Under the pieces are notes generated by a model. The model was given only the letters and a program-made list of their open reading frames with translations. It did not search any database and was not told the origin of the DNA. Below, in pieces: positions 46,317 to 54,930 of a stretch of DNA of 64,000 nt. Position numbers and translations under genes: made by a program. Numbering within the stretch: the stretch's first letter is position 1; the number at the start of each line of letters is the position of its first letter. This DNA is from Methylopila turkensis (GTDB taxonomy: Bacteria > Pseudomonadota > Alphaproteobacteria > Rhizobiales > Methylopilaceae), in the NCBI RefSeq assembly GCF_027922325.1, contig NZ_BSFL01000001.1, positions 1,049,610 to 1,113,609 on the forward strand, read 5' to 3'.

Positions 46317-47381
46317 ATGGGCGCGCGCCTCGTCCGCGCCGTCGACTGGGCCGCGCGGCTGAGCCGCGCCGGCCTCGCGCTGTCGGTCGCGGCGGTCGCC
46401 CTCGGGGCCGCGCGCGACTGGGGCTACACGGTCCCGCTCGACGTCGCGATCGCCCGCGCGCTCGACGCGGCGGCGCCCGGCGACGCGCTGGAGCGGCGGG
46501 TCGCCGCCGCCCTCGACGCCGAGGACGTCGCGCTCGCCCGCGGCTACGCCGATCTCGCGGGCGAGCTCGGCCGCCCCTTGATCGACGGGACCCGCGCCCG
46601 GCTCGCGGCGGCCGAAGCGCCCCAGGCTGCGGCCTGGCGCAACGCGCGGGACGCGGCGTTCGGCTTCGTCACCGGCGAGGCGAACGGAACCGCCGCGCTC
46701 GCCGGAGCCCTCGCCTCCGACCTCACCGTCATCGGCGACGTGCGCGACCTCGCCCGCGAAGGCGCCCGCATGGCGCGCGGCGAGGAGCACAGCGAACTCA
46801 TCATGGCGCTGTCGGCGGCGGGGCTTGCGGCGACGGCCGCGACTTTCGCCACCGGAGGCGGCGCCGCGCCGGCGAAGTTCGGCGTCTCGGCGCTGAAGGC
46901 GGCGCGGCGCGTTGGCACCCTGACGGCGGAGTTCACCGCCGATCTGGCGCGGCGGCTGTTCCGGACCGCGGACGCCCGCCGCGTCGGGGGCGCCGAGGCG
47001 GCGGGCGGGGCGGCGGTCCGCGCAACCCGGACGGGCGGCGGCGCGCTCGATCTGCGCGCCCTCGCCGCCACCGGCGCGGACTTCAAGGCCGCGAGCGCCG
47101 CCGCGGGGGCCGCGGAGACCGTGCGGCTGATGCGCTTCGTGCGTTCGGGCGACGATCTCGCGGACCTCGCGCCGTTCGCGCGCCGGTTCGGCGCCCGCTC
47201 CCGCGCGGTCGCCGAGCTGGTGGGGCGCGCCAGCCTGCGGGCGTTCCGCGCCACGACGCGCCTGACCGAGCTGCTGCTCGAATGGCTGGGCTGGGCGATC
47301 GCGTGGTTCGCCGCTCTCGCCGCAGGCGCGGTCGCCGACCTCGGACGCCGCGGCGCGCGGCTGGTGGCCGCGCGCGTCTGA
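46317..47381 (+). CDS. Hypothetical alanine-rich membrane protein
   Basis: 354 residues with an N-terminal helix (AGLALSVAAVALGAARDW), a central small-residue-rich hydrophobic stretch (LIMALSAAGLAATAATFATGGG) and a C-terminal helix (WLGWAIAWFAALAAGAVADL). Alanine exceeds a quarter of residues. Not recognised. AGGA about 11 bases upstream and the 4-base gap after the cNMP-binding gene point to co-expression, perhaps the effector of that sensor; this is inference. Confidence 0.68.
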   Translation: MGARLVRAVDWAARLSRAGLALSVAAVALGAARDWGYTVPLDVAIARALDAAAPGDALERRVAAALDAEDVALARGYADLAGELGRPLIDGTRARLAAAEAPQAAAWRNARDAAFGFVTGEANGTAALAGALASDLTVIGDVRDLAREGARMARGEEHSELIMALSAAGLAATAATFATGGGAAPAKFGVSALKAARRVGTLTAEFTADLARRLFRTADARRVGGAEAAGGAAVRATRTGGGALDLRALAATGADFKAASAAAGAAETVRLMRFVRSGDDLADLAPFARRFGARSRAVAELVGRASLRAFRATTRLTELLLEWLGWAIAWFAALAAGAVADLGRRGARLVAARV

Positions 47382-47413
47382 CGTCCCTCCGGCTTAGCGG
47401 ACGGCGGCGGCGC

Positions 47414-48313
47414 TCACAGCCGCCGGGCCTCGAAGGTGTTGCACTGGCGCGGGTCGCCGGTCGTGAGCCCGGCGCGGAACCACTGCACCCGCTGGGCGGA
47501 GGAGCCGTGGGTGAAGCTGTCGGGCACCACCTCGCCGCCGGAGCGGCGCTGCAGCGTGTCGTCGCCGATCGCGGTCGCCGCCTTCAGCGCGCCCTCGACG
47601 TCGCCGGGCTCGATCACGTTGAAGCGCTTGTTCGCCCAAAAGGCCCAGACGCCGGCGAAGCAGTCCGCCTGCAGCTCGATCCGGACCGAAATCGCGTTGG
47701 CCTCCTCTTCCGAACGCGCCTGCCGGCGGCGGTCGTTGGCCATTTTCATGATGCCGAGTTCGTTCTGCACGTGATGCCCGATCTCGTGGGCGATGACATA
47801 GGCGCGGGCGAACTCGCCGGGCGAGCGGAACTTGCGCGACAGCTCGTCGAAGAACTCGGTGTCGAGATACACGCGCTGGTCGCCGGGGCAGTAGAACGGC
47901 CCCATGGCGGCGCTGCCCATGCCGCAGGCGGTGCTGGTCCGGCCCGAGAACAGCGTCAGGCGCGGGCGCTCGTAGCGCTTGCCGGAGTCCTGGAACAGCT
48001 TGTCCCAGACGTCTTCGGTCTGGGCCAACACCGCGCGCACGAACTCGCCCTGGCGCTTCTCTTCCTCCGAAAGCTGGCTCGGATCGCCTTGGGGCCTCTC
48101 CTGCTGGGAATATCCCGAACCGCCGCCGCCCTGGATGGTCTCGAGGCCTGCGAGGATCAGCCGCGGATCGACGCCGAGCGCCCAGGACACCAGCCCCACC
48201 ACGATCAGGCCGCCGATCCCGACGCCCCCGCCGGGAAACCGGAAGCCACCGCCCCCACCGCCGCCGCGCTCGTCGTCGACATTGTCGCTTCGGCGGAAAT
48301 CATCCCAGCGCAT
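47414..48313 (-). CDS. ypfJ: YpfJ-type neutral zinc metallopeptidase
   Basis: 299-residue membrane-anchored protein: MRWDDFRRSDNVDD start, glycine-rich linker, one helix (GIGGLIVVGLVSWALGVDP), then the metalloprotease domain with YVIAHEIGHHVQNELGIM, QADCFAGVWAFW and the C-terminal VQWFRAGLTTGDPRQCNTF. This is the KPN_02809/YpfJ family (PF04228). Substrate unknown. Confidence 0.92.
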   Translation of the reverse strand: MRWDDFRRSDNVDDERGGGGGGGFRFPGGGVGIGGLIVVGLVSWALGVDPRLILAGLETIQGGGGSGYSQQERPQGDPSQLSEEEKRQGEFVRAVLAQTEDVWDKLFQDSGKRYERPRLTLFSGRTSTACGMGSAAMGPFYCPGDQRVYLDTEFFDELSRKFRSPGEFARAYVIAHEIGHHVQNELGIMKMANDRRRQARSEEEANAISVRIELQADCFAGVWAFWANKRFNVIEPGDVEGALKAATAIGDDTLQRRSGGEVVPDSFTHGSSAQRVQWFRAGLTTGDPRQCNTFEARRL

Positions 48314-48448
48314 GGCCGGCCCTCGCTCGACGGTCCCTCCAGACGCAATCTAGCGCGGAGCGCGGCCGGAGCCACGTCCCGTCAAGGACAGCCGCAAGCA
48401 AAACGAAGGGGGTGCGAAGAGGCGAGCGCTCAGATCAGCGCGTAACGA

Positions 48449-48670
48449 CTACTCGTCGTCGAGAAGGCGCTCGCGCAACCGCTTGTCGCCGATCGAACGG
48501 ATCGTCGCGTCGCGCTCCTCGGCCTTACGACGCGCGCGTGTGGCGACTTCGGAGAAGAGCTGCTTCGCCTGCTCCCCGATGTCCTGGTCCGTCTGCTTTA
48601 CGCCCCCGGGAGAGGGAGATGCGACGCCGTCGACGGCCCCAGGCTTGAGGATGAGAAACGGGATAGCCAT
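48449..48670 (-). CDS. Small hypothetical protein downstream of patatin
   Basis: 73 residues: a neutral start (MAIPFLILKPGAVDG), then a charged helix (EQAKQLFSEVATRARRKAEERDATIRSIG). It starts 7 bases after the patatin-gene stop on the same strand, so the two are likely one transcript. No family recognised. It might be a partner or immunity-like companion of the phospholipase, but nothing in the sequence proves this. Confidence 0.6.
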   Translation of the reverse strand: MAIPFLILKPGAVDGVASPSPGGVKQTDQDIGEQAKQLFSEVATRARRKAEERDATIRSIGDKRLRERLLDDE

Positions 48671-48677
48671 CCGTCAA

Positions 48678-50339
48678 TTATCCTATTTCCTGCGCGATAT
48701 CCAAGACGTTCTCCTGAATCGCGACCGCCAGTTGGCCAAGGACGGACCGGAAACTCTCGACATCGTCGGGCAGGATATGATCGCCATCCAACACCACGGC
48801 AAGGATCGGCGTCCCCTGCCCCGCGCCCTCCCCGGCGAGAATCGGGATGGCGAGCGACCATGTCATGTCTTTCCAAATGAGTCTCCGCCGCAAATCGTTC
48901 TGAACGCCGGGCAGGTCGAGCTCTCGGGCGAAAGGCAGAGCCTGAAACAGCGCCACGCGATCTTTCCAAGCCTTGCCGACGAGCGATCCTTCGATGGGAA
49001 GGACGATCTCCTCGTCGGAATCGCCCTCAAAACCGACACACGGACTGAGCTTGAGCGTCTTGCGGTGATCGGCGTTCTCGAACATGGCGATCGCCGCGCG
49101 GACGCGCGGTGATCGGTCGGGCCGCGGCCGCGTAACCTCCGGCAACTGCTCGAGCGTCCATCCGGTCAGCCTGCGCGCGGCTTCGGCCGCCTCCCGCAGC
49201 GTCCAGGGATCGTGCACGACGCGCTTCACGAGGCGGGCCTCGGCGGCCCTGGCCGCGTTCTCGACGTCGGCGACGACCGCGTCCAGCTTCGCGTCGAACT
49301 GCAGGACGCCGAGGGCGGATGGCAGGACGAGCGTTTCCAGCCGCCCGATCGCCCGCTTGTTCAGCACCGACGCCCCGAAGATCGAGGTCCGTAACGCCGC
49401 GATCGGCCAGTTGAAGCGGGTGATGGACGTCGCGGACGCCCCCTCCGGCTCCGCGATTTCAACGGCGAGCGTCACCGCACGCTGATCGATCGTTCTTTCC
49501 TCGTCGAACGGCCAAGCCGGGAGATTCGATACGAGGCCGCCGTCGAGAAAGGCGTGGTCGGCTCCTTCGTCGACAAGGGGGAACGACCAGATCGAGAACA
49601 CGATCGGAAGACAGACGGACGCCGTCACCGCGTCGCAGACGGCGATGTCCGGCGTATCCTCGGCCGAGAACAGGCGAAGCCGGCCGGCCGTCAGGTCCGT
49701 CGCGACGACTTTCAGGGGCGTGCAGCCCGCGGCGGCCATCTCCGCGAATGTCACGGCCTCGCCGTCCAGCGAGCCGCGAAGCTTCAGCTTGAGCGCGCTG
49801 TCGAGGATGGTTCGGAACCGGCCCGCCGACGAGAGCCCGGAGAGCAGGCCGCGGCCGGCGCGAAACACGACGGCGAGCCAGACGCCCGCCGCCGCCATCG
49901 CGAGAATAGGACCCAAAAGCGCCGCGGCGCCGATCGACAGGACAGCGGTCGCCGTCAGGATGACGACCGTGCTCCGTCCGCCGCCCCGCGCCAGGCGAAA
50001 CGCCGCGCGCAGGCTTCTGACCCGCCACCAGCCGAGCCGTCCGAAGAACTGGGTCGCGTCGCGCATGACGACGTCCCGCTCCTTCAGCCAGTCCAGCAGC
50101 GTCGTTCGGGTCTTGGTGTTGATCAGGTCGTCCGCCGTGAAACCCGCCGACTTCAGCGCCGCGACCACCGCGCCGGCCGAGGCGCCGGCCATGCCCTCGA
50201 TCTCGGTGTGATGTTCGATCGCTCTCAGCGCGCCCACGTGGGCGAACCCCTTCGCGCCGCCGCCCTCGAGGGCGAGATAGACGCGCGGTTTGGGGCCGTT
50301 CTGATTGGCCGGTGTGGGCGCTGGCACAGTCGAGATCAC
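48678..50339 (-). CDS. Patatin-like phospholipase with GAF-like C-terminus
   Basis: About 553 residues. Patatin core: oxyanion loop EGGGAKG (residues about 25-31), nucleophile in GASAGA (about 52-57) and Asp in FLDGGLVSNLP (about 266). Between them lies a hydrophobic hairpin (STVVILTATAVLSIGAAALLG and GPILAMAAAGVWLAVVF, about 123-160), suggesting membrane insertion. Residues about 400-550 resemble a GAF domain (RAAIAMFENADHRKTLKL, IEGSLVGKAWKDRVALF, WSLAIPILAG, AVVLDGDHILP). I chose GTG 50339; an ATG at 50534 is in frame but would leave only 55 bases to the cydA start. Likely a regulated lipase. Confidence 0.8.
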   Translation of the reverse strand: MISTVPAPTPANQNGPKPRVYLALEGGGAKGFAHVGALRAIEHHTEIEGMAGASAGAVVAALKSAGFTADDLINTKTRTTLLDWLKERDVVMRDATQFFGRLGWWRVRSLRAAFRLARGGGRSTVVILTATAVLSIGAAALLGPILAMAAAGVWLAVVFRAGRGLLSGLSSAGRFRTILDSALKLKLRGSLDGEAVTFAEMAAAGCTPLKVVATDLTAGRLRLFSAEDTPDIAVCDAVTASVCLPIVFSIWSFPLVDEGADHAFLDGGLVSNLPAWPFDEERTIDQRAVTLAVEIAEPEGASATSITRFNWPIAALRTSIFGASVLNKRAIGRLETLVLPSALGVLQFDAKLDAVVADVENAARAAEARLVKRVVHDPWTLREAAEAARRLTGWTLEQLPEVTRPRPDRSPRVRAAIAMFENADHRKTLKLSPCVGFEGDSDEEIVLPIEGSLVGKAWKDRVALFQALPFARELDLPGVQNDLRRRLIWKDMTWSLAIPILAGEGAGQGTPILAVVLDGDHILPDDVESFRSVLGQLAVAIQENVLDIAQEIG

Positions 50340-50588
50340 GGATCTGGAGGGTGGAGACGTGGTCGCTCGGCGGCCTGGCGCCGAATCAGGCACGCGGCGT
50401 ACGGCCTTGGAAGCATCCTCAACCCGAGATTGCGCGCAAGATCGCAGTTTCCCGGGGCTTGCGCTTCGCCCGTCGAGCTTCGGGGCGAAAGGACTAGTGC
50501 AACCTCCTGCCGACCAATCTAGAAACGTTTCCATCAGGCGGACGCCGTCATGAGCGTCGCTGGCGCTCCCGAAGGACAGGAGCCCGGG

Positions 50589-52004
50589 ATGGACTTCGAC
50601 GCCACCTTTCTTGCGCGGCTGCAGTTCGCCTTCACGGTCTCGTTCCACATCGTGTTCCCGGCGTTCTCGATCGGCACCTCGGCCTATATCGCGACGCTGC
50701 TGCTGCTGTGGTCGAAGACCGGGGCGGAGCGCTACCACCGGCTGGCGCGGTTCTGGACCAAGATCTTCGCCGTGTCCTTCGCCATGGGCGTCGTCTCCGG
50801 CATCGTGCTGAGCTACCAGTTCGGCACCAACTGGAGCCGGTTCTCGGAAGTCGTCGGCAACGTCATCGGGCCGCTGATCGGCTACGAGGTGCTGACCGCC
50901 TTCTTCCTCGAGGCGACCTTCCTCGGGATCATGCTGTTCGGCTGGACGCGGGTTCCGTCCTGGCTGCACGTCACCTCGGCCTGCGTGGTCGCGGTCGGCA
51001 CCGCGATCTCGGGCTTCTGGATCCTGTCCGCCAACAGCTGGATGCACACGCCGGCGGGCTTCGAGATGAAGGACGGCGTCGCCCACCCGGTCGACTGGCT
51101 CCAGATCATCTTCAATCCGTCCTTCCCCTACCGCTTCACGCACATGATGATCGCGGCCTATCTCACCACGGCGGTGGTGGTGCTCGCGGTCGGCGCCCGC
51201 TACCTGCTCGCGAACAAGTTCGGCGAGGACGCCCGCACCATGGTGCGCATGGCGGTCGGCATGATCGTGGTGGTGGCGCCGCTGCAGGCCTTCGTCGGCG
51301 ACGCCCACGGCCTCAACACCCTCGAGCACCAGCCGGCCAAGATCGCGGCGATGGAGGGCCACTGGGACGGCTCGGAGCCGGTGGCGCTGTCGCTGTTCGG
51401 CTGGCCGAACGCGGCGACCGAGCGCACGGACTTCGAGCTCGCGATCCCCAACCTGTCGAGCCTGATCCTGACCCACCATTGGGACGGCAAGATCAAGGGA
51501 CTGAAGGATTTTCCGCGCGAGGACCGGCCGCCGCTGCTCGCGCCCTATTTCGGCTTTCGCATCATGGTCGCGATCGGGATGCTGTTCATCGCGACCGGAG
51601 TGGTCGGCGCCTGGCTGCTGTGGAAGCGGCGCCTCTGGGAGGCGCGCTGGTTCCTGTGGCCGGCCTCGCTGATGTGGCCGCTCGGCTTCGTCGCGATCCT
51701 GTCGGGCTGGATCACCACGGAGGTCGGCCGCCAGCCCTGGGTGGTGCATGGCGTGCTGCGCACCGCGGACGCGGTCTCGCCGATCTCGTTCACGAGCGTC
51801 GCGATCTCGCTCGCGCTGTTCGTGGTGGTCTACTGCGTCGTGTTCTCGATGGGCGTGTTCTACGTCAACCGGCTGATCAACCGCGGCCCGGACGCCACCG
51901 TCACCGCCCCCCCGCGCCACGGCCAGCCGAGCCGCCCGCTGTCGGCGGCGGGAGAAACGATGGAAGCGGTTCTTGACGGCGGCGCACTGGAGGGAACGCG
52001 ATGA
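50589..52004 (+). CDS. cydA: Cytochrome bd-type quinol oxidase subunit I, short Q-loop
   Basis: Membrane subunit carrying hemes b558, b595 and d for oxygen reduction. Conserved stretches are DATFLARLQFAFTVSFHIVFPAFSIG (heme-ligand His), YQFGTNWSRFSEVVGNVIGPLIGYEVL, the GWITTEVGRQPW quinone-site motif, and about nine helices. The Q-loop after helix VI is short, as in the cyanide-insensitive CIO branch. Start MDFDATFLARL at 50589 follows AGGAG by 7 bases; 50550 is in frame. The next gene overlaps its stop. Confidence 0.93.
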   Translation: MDFDATFLARLQFAFTVSFHIVFPAFSIGTSAYIATLLLLWSKTGAERYHRLARFWTKIFAVSFAMGVVSGIVLSYQFGTNWSRFSEVVGNVIGPLIGYEVLTAFFLEATFLGIMLFGWTRVPSWLHVTSACVVAVGTAISGFWILSANSWMHTPAGFEMKDGVAHPVDWLQIIFNPSFPYRFTHMMIAAYLTTAVVVLAVGARYLLANKFGEDARTMVRMAVGMIVVVAPLQAFVGDAHGLNTLEHQPAKIAAMEGHWDGSEPVALSLFGWPNAATERTDFELAIPNLSSLILTHHWDGKIKGLKDFPREDRPPLLAPYFGFRIMVAIGMLFIATGVVGAWLLWKRRLWEARWFLWPASLMWPLGFVAILSGWITTEVGRQPWVVHGVLRTADAVSPISFTSVAISLALFVVVYCVVFSMGVFYVNRLINRGPDATVTAPPRHGQPSRPLSAAGETMEAVLDGGALEGTR

Positions 52005-52354
52005 GCGGCACTCCCCGGACGGTGACATTGTGGAGGCCTGTCGGACCACAAGAGCTCACGCTGATCGAAGAGAGCGGTTCACGGGCCTTTCCTCCACGCC
52101 TGCCGGATCAGCCCATCTTCTACCCCGTCCTCACCCAAGAATACGCGGCGAAGATCGCGCGCGACTGGAACGTGCCCGCAAGCGGCGCAGGCTATGTCAC
52201 GCGTTTCGAGGTCCGCGAGGACTTCCTCCGAGCCTATTCACCTCAGCCGGCCGGGGGTCGCGACCACCTCGAATACTGGATTCCTGCCGGAGAGCTTCCG
52301 GCGTTCAACGACGCGATCGTCGGCGAAATCGTCGTCGTGCAATCGTTTCCTTGA
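52001..52354 (+). CDS. ADP-ribosylation/crystallin J1-like small protein inside cydAB
   Basis: 117 residues: LWRPVGPQELTLIEESGSRAFPPRLPDQPIFYPVL, EYAAKIARDWNV, GAGYVTRFEVREDFL, and HLEYWIPAGELPAFNDAIVGEI. This matches proteins that databases label ADP-ribosylation/crystallin J1, a name from weak similarity; no activity is established. The start overlaps the cydA stop (ATGA) and the stop lies 36 bases before cydB, so it is expressed within the oxidase operon. Base composition is visibly less G+C-rich than cydA or cydB, suggesting later insertion. Confidence 0.75.
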   Translation: MSGTPRTVTLWRPVGPQELTLIEESGSRAFPPRLPDQPIFYPVLTQEYAAKIARDWNVPASGAGYVTRFEVREDFLRAYSPQPAGGRDHLEYWIPAGELPAFNDAIVGEIVVVQSFP

Positions 52355-52390
52355 CACCGCGAGCTCGCGAAGAACGACGGAGCGCCGCCC

Positions 52391-53410
52391 ATGGAATGGT
52401 ACCTGCCGCTCGCCTGGGGCCTGATCATCGGCGCCGCCGTCGCGATGTATGTGGTGCTCGACGGCTTCGACCTCGGCATCGGCATCCTGTTCCCGTTCAC
52501 GAAGAACGAGCACGAGCGCGACCAGATGATGAACACGGTCGCGCCGTTCTGGGACGGCAACGAGACCTGGCTGGTGCTCGGCGGCGGCGGCCTGTGGGTG
52601 GCCTTCCCCAAGGCCTATGCGGTCGTCATGCCGGCGCTCTATCTGCCGGTGATCGTGATGCTGCTTGCGCTGATCTTCCGCGGCGTGTCGTTCGAGTTCC
52701 GCTGGGTGGCGAAGCCAAACAAGGGCGTGTGGAACGTCGCCTTCGCCGGCGGTTCGATCGTCGCGGCCTTCTGCCAGGGGCTGATCCTCGGCGGCCTGCT
52801 GCAGGGGATCGACGCGCAGGTGGTCCCCGGCCGCGGCGTGCAGTTCGCCGGCGGCGCGCTCGACTGGCTGACGCCGTTCTCGCTGCTCTGCGGCGTCGGC
52901 GTCACGCTCGGCTACGCGCTGCTCGGCGCCACATGGCTCAACATGAAGACCGACGGCGAGGTCGCCCGCCGCTCGCGCGCGCAGGCCGTCCCGCTGCTCG
53001 CCGCCACGCTCGTCGCCATGGCGCTCGTCAGCCTCTGGACCCCGTTCGCGATCGACCGGATCTGGGAGCGGTGGTTCTCCTGGCCCAACATCGGCCTGCT
53101 GTGGCCGATCCCGCTCGTCACCGCGGCGGTCGCGTGGGGCGTGTGGAAGGGGCTTGAGAACGAGCGCGAAATCGGCCCGTTCCTGGGCTCGATCGCGTTG
53201 TTCTTCCTCGGCTTCCTCGGCCTCGCGATCTCGATCTGGCCCTATCTGGTGCCGCCGACGCTGACCTTCTGGGATGCCGCGGCCGCCCCCGCCTCGCAGA
53301 TCTTCATGGCGGCCGGCACCATCGTGCTGTTCCCGATCATCATCGGCTACACCGTGTTCGTGTATTGGCTGTTCCGCGGCAAGGTGCGCGAGGGCGAAGG
53401 CTACCACTGA
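52391..53410 (+). CDS. cydB: Cytochrome bd-type quinol oxidase subunit II
   Basis: 339-residue, eight-helix subunit structurally related to CydA. Key motifs: WYLPLAWGLIIGAAVAMYVVLDGFDLGIGILFPF, TVAPFWDGNETWLVLGGGGLWVAFP and the C-terminal GTIVLFPIIIGYTVFVYWLFRGKV. Normal length. Separated from cydA by the crystallin-J1-like gene but still close enough for one operon. No CydX or cydDC follows; a hairpin terminator lies just after the stop. Confidence 0.94.
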   Translation: MEWYLPLAWGLIIGAAVAMYVVLDGFDLGIGILFPFTKNEHERDQMMNTVAPFWDGNETWLVLGGGGLWVAFPKAYAVVMPALYLPVIVMLLALIFRGVSFEFRWVAKPNKGVWNVAFAGGSIVAAFCQGLILGGLLQGIDAQVVPGRGVQFAGGALDWLTPFSLLCGVGVTLGYALLGATWLNMKTDGEVARRSRAQAVPLLAATLVAMALVSLWTPFAIDRIWERWFSWPNIGLLWPIPLVTAAVAWGVWKGLENEREIGPFLGSIALFFLGFLGLAISIWPYLVPPTLTFWDAAAAPASQIFMAAGTIVLFPIIIGYTVFVYWLFRGKVREGEGYH

Positions 53411-53418
53411 GCCGGCGC

Positions 53419-53434
53419 GGCGGGCACGCCCGCC
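53419..53434. terminator. Hairpin between cydB and convergent UDG
   Basis: GGCGGG, loop CACG, CCCGCC: a 6-bp G+C stem in the 24-base gap between the two stop codons. No T-run. Confidence 0.45.
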
Positions 53435-54271
53435 TCACTCCCCGTCGAGGGCCCGACGGATCGCCTTGAGGTCCCGCCAGGCGAACTTTTTCTGCGCGGG
53501 GCTGCGCAGCAGATAGGCCGGGTGCAGGGTTGCGATCGCCTTGATGCGGCGCGGGCCGGCGTCGTAGTCGAGCCAGCGGCCGCGCAGCTTCAGGATGCCG
53601 TCCTTCGCGCGGAACAGGGTCTGCGCCGCGGCGCCGCCGAGCGCCACCAGCACGTCGGGCTCCGCGAGCTCGATCTGCCGGCGGATGAAGGGCAGGCAGG
53701 TCTCCGTCTCCTGCGGCGTCGGCGTGCGGTTGCCGGGCGGCCGCCACGGGATGACGTTGGCGATGTAGGCGCTCGAACGGTCGAGCCCGATCGCCGCCAG
53801 CATGCGGTCGAGCAACTGCCCGGAGCGGCCGACGAAGGGCAGGCCGGACAGGTCCTCCTCGCGCCCCGGCGCCTCGCCCACCAGCATCACCCGCGCGCCC
53901 GGCGTCCCGTCGGCGAACACGGTGCGGCTCGCGGTCGCCTTCAGCGCGCAGCCGTCGAAGCGCTCCAGAATGGCGCGGAGCTCGGCGAGCGTCGCGGCTT
54001 CGGCGGCGGCGGCGCGGGCGGCGGAGGCGGTCTCCTCCGCGGAGCCGAGCGCCGCGTCCGCAGGGCCCGGCCGCGGCAGCGGCGCGGGCTCGGCGGCGGG
54101 GGCGCGCGGGCTTTGCGTGGCGCGGGGCGGCGGCGCGGCGGCCTTGCGCGCGGCGCTCTCGGCGAAGCGGTCCTGCGGCGTCTCCTCGATCCCGACGTCG
54201 ACGCCCATCGCCGCGTACCAGTCGAGCAGCGCGCGGGCGTCGTCGGGAGAGAGGGGCGGGCGTTGGTCCAT
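53435..54271 (-). CDS. Uracil-DNA glycosylase, family 4/5-like
   Basis: 278 residues with an N-terminal proline/alanine-rich region (to about 95) and a UDG fold: GEAPGREEDLSGLPFVGRSGQLLDRM (catalytic loop), ANVIPWRPPGNRTPTPQE and TLHPAYLLRSPAQKK (active-site His loop). Only one of the family-4 iron-sulfur cysteines is obvious (FDGCALKA), as commonly seen in Rhizobiales homologues labelled phage-type DNA polymerase-related. Start MDQRPPLSPDDA at 54271. Removes uracil from DNA. Confidence 0.88.
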   Translation of the reverse strand: MDQRPPLSPDDARALLDWYAAMGVDVGIEETPQDRFAESAARKAAAPPPRATQSPRAPAAEPAPLPRPGPADAALGSAEETASAARAAAAEAATLAELRAILERFDGCALKATASRTVFADGTPGARVMLVGEAPGREEDLSGLPFVGRSGQLLDRMLAAIGLDRSSAYIANVIPWRPPGNRTPTPQETETCLPFIRRQIELAEPDVLVALGGAAAQTLFRAKDGILKLRGRWLDYDAGPRRIKAIATLHPAYLLRSPAQKKFAWRDLKAIRRALDGE

Positions 54272-54489
54272 CGCCGCGCACCCTAGAGGCTGTCGGGGAC
54301 CATGGACAGCCTCCCGCTGTCGCGCGCTCAGGCCGCGGCGGCCGTTCCCGCGAGCTCCAGCGCGAGCGCGTCGCCCGCCCGCTCGGCCTCGACGCGCGAG
54401 CGCGCGAAACGACCGTCGCCGCGCGCGCTCAGGACCACGAACCGCTTGCCCCCAAGGATCGGCTCGATCGGCTGGTCGCCCCCTCCCCG

Positions 54490-54807
54490 TCAGGCCGAAG
54501 CGAGCTTCAGGCCGGCGACGCCGCCGACGATGGCGAGCGCCGAGACCACCTTGACCGCGGTCAGCGCCTCGCCCAGCAGCGCGACGCCGAGCACCACCGT
54601 GCCGAGCGTGCCGACCGCGGTCCAGATCGGATAGGCGACGCTGACCGGCAGCGTCTTCAGCGCGAGCGTGAGGAAGCCGATGCCGCCGGCGACCGCGACG
54701 ACGGTGACGAGCGTCGGACCAAGCTTCGAGAAGCCGTCCGCATATTTCATGCTGAACGCGAAGATGACCTCGAACACCGCCGCGATCCCGAGAAACACCC
54801 AGGCCAT
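54490..54807 (-). CDS. SMR family transporter (SugE/Gdx-like)
   Basis: 105-residue four-helix antiporter. The essential Glu is in AAVFEVIFAFSMKYADGFSKLGPTLV, and LKTLPVSVAYPIWTAVGTLGTVVLG matches the SMR signature. Probably a dual-topology dimer exporting guanidinium or quaternary compounds; subclass cannot be fixed. Divergent from a LysR regulator that likely controls it. Confidence 0.9.
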   Translation of the reverse strand: MAWVFLGIAAVFEVIFAFSMKYADGFSKLGPTLVTVVAVAGGIGFLTLALKTLPVSVAYPIWTAVGTLGTVVLGVALLGEALTAVKVVSALAIVGGVAGLKLASA

Positions 54808-54868
54808 GGACTGAACTCCCGTGACTGGACTGAGACAAGCTCAGTCGTCGTTCCATGCCGGAGAGTTG

Positions 54869-54930
54869 GTCGTTCATTTTACAAGCGACAAACGACGAAT
54901 TCTCAGGATATGGATGAATCTGACTCATCC
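54869..54930. promoter_or_regulatory. Divergent LysR operator region
   Basis: Two inverted repeats lie in the 141-base gap: GTCGTT (54869-54874) with AACGAC (54891-54896), and GGATGA (54912-54917) with TCATCC (54925-54930). The DNA is A+T-rich here. Placement between divergent smr and lysR genes suggests LysR binding sites. Confidence 0.45.

Noticed and set aside
50340-50588. FNR/FixK box upstream of cydA
   Set aside because: No TTGAT-N4-ATCAA-like site found in the spacer.
50340-52049. Extension of the patatin frame to 1123 residues
   Set aside because: The added part is antisense to cydA, which has unmistakable oxidase motifs; start placed at 50339 instead.
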